Shown: positions 63,701-64,000 of the stretch, piece by piece
How positions within the stretch are numbered: the stretch's first letter is position 1
How the letters are laid out: each line of letters opens with the position of its first letter
From: Montifringilla adamsi
Lineage: Eukaryota > Chordata > Aves > Passeriformes > Passeridae
DNA length: 64,000 nt
Assembly (NCBI GenBank): GCA_017590115.1
Contig: JAGGNK010006559.1
Location: 3,827,642 to 3,891,641 of the forward strand
Direction: 5' to 3'
Notes under the pieces: generated by a model
What the model was told of the DNA's origin: nothing
The model's input: only the letters and a program-made list of their open reading frames with translations
The model's database searches: none
Translations under genes and position numbers: made by a program

Positions 63701-64000
63701 GGGCATGTCACTGTAGGTGCTATTTATTGAAATTACCATGTAATAGTAGTAACCACTGGTGCTGGCCATAATAAAACACTCTTGTATATATGCTGTCCCT
63801 TCAGTTACAGAAGGAATAGTTAATATCTCAGCATCCAGGAGGCTTAAACCCTATCAGACCTGGAGGTACATCAAGGCAGATGTGTGGGCAGAAACAAGCC
63901 CACATATAAGTAACAGTCTCCTGATCTTTACTGAAGCAAGTACAGTGTGATGTAGCTTCCTTCACAGTTTGTTGAGAAGAGCTGCATTTTGTCCTTCCCA

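Larger units (their letters stand above)
57043..64000 (-). other. DLGAP1: DLGAP1 intron, continuing beyond the window
   Basis: No further DLGAP1 exon was found up to the right edge, so the upstream exons encoding roughly the first half of the protein lie outside. The stretch is AT-rich except for the CpG island at 59.69-60.13 kb. It holds A runs at 57749-57766 and 60678-60735 and nothing else recognisable. Confidence 0.75.

Overview
The window is vertebrate nuclear DNA and most likely avian. Protein-coding information sits in short exons with GT-AG boundaries separated by kilobases of AT-rich intron. Truncated CR1 LINE copies of the kind abundant in birds lie at 42.65, 49.34 and 49.56 kb. The subfamily at 49.56 kb resembles copies I associate with Neoaves and songbirds rather than with galliforms, but the exact species cannot be fixed by reading alone. 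All splice assignments below come from reading frames, splice dinucleotides and recalled family sequence; no alignment was run.

Left part (1-10.3 kb, + strand): the complete TALE-homeobox repressor gene TGIF1 (chicken AKR). A CpG island occupies about 1-1560 and holds the promoter and leader. Exon 1 (966-981) encodes only MKSKK plus one base. Exon 2 (7686-7912) carries the CtBP motif and most of the homeodomain. Exon 3 (9217-9783) carries the recognition helix and the C-terminal repression region. The spliced product is 269 residues. A polyadenylation signal lies at 10254-10259.

Middle part (10.3-26.3 kb): intergenic. I see no convincing protein gene. Some GC-richer patches and one 58-bp segment with textbook splice sites at both ends (19817-19874) are noted as possible non-coding transcript exons or regulatory DNA.

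Right part (26.3-64 kb, - strand): the 3' half of DLGAP1 (GKAP/SAPAP1), the postsynaptic scaffold. Six coding exons were placed with matching phases: 57042-56669, 53443-53352, 44806-44388, 35357-35266, 33422-33270 and 30409-30200. Together they encode the last 445 residues and end in the PDZ ligand QTRL. A long AT-rich 3' UTR probably extends to about 26.35 kb. The upstream DLGAP1 exons lie beyond the window. A second CpG island at 59.69-60.13 kb, inside the DLGAP1 intron, may be an internal or antisense promoter.

TGIF1 and DLGAP1 are convergent (tail to tail), the same order and orientation as on human 18p11.31. They are not known to act together: one is a nuclear repressor in TGF-beta and retinoid signalling, the other a synaptic scaffold. 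I found no sign of an undescribed multigene system. The most noteworthy observations are a near-perfect 21-bp intronic hairpin (46492-46540), two in-frame tandem splice acceptors in DLGAP1, TALE-type motifs around the TGIF1 promoter, and the internal CpG island.
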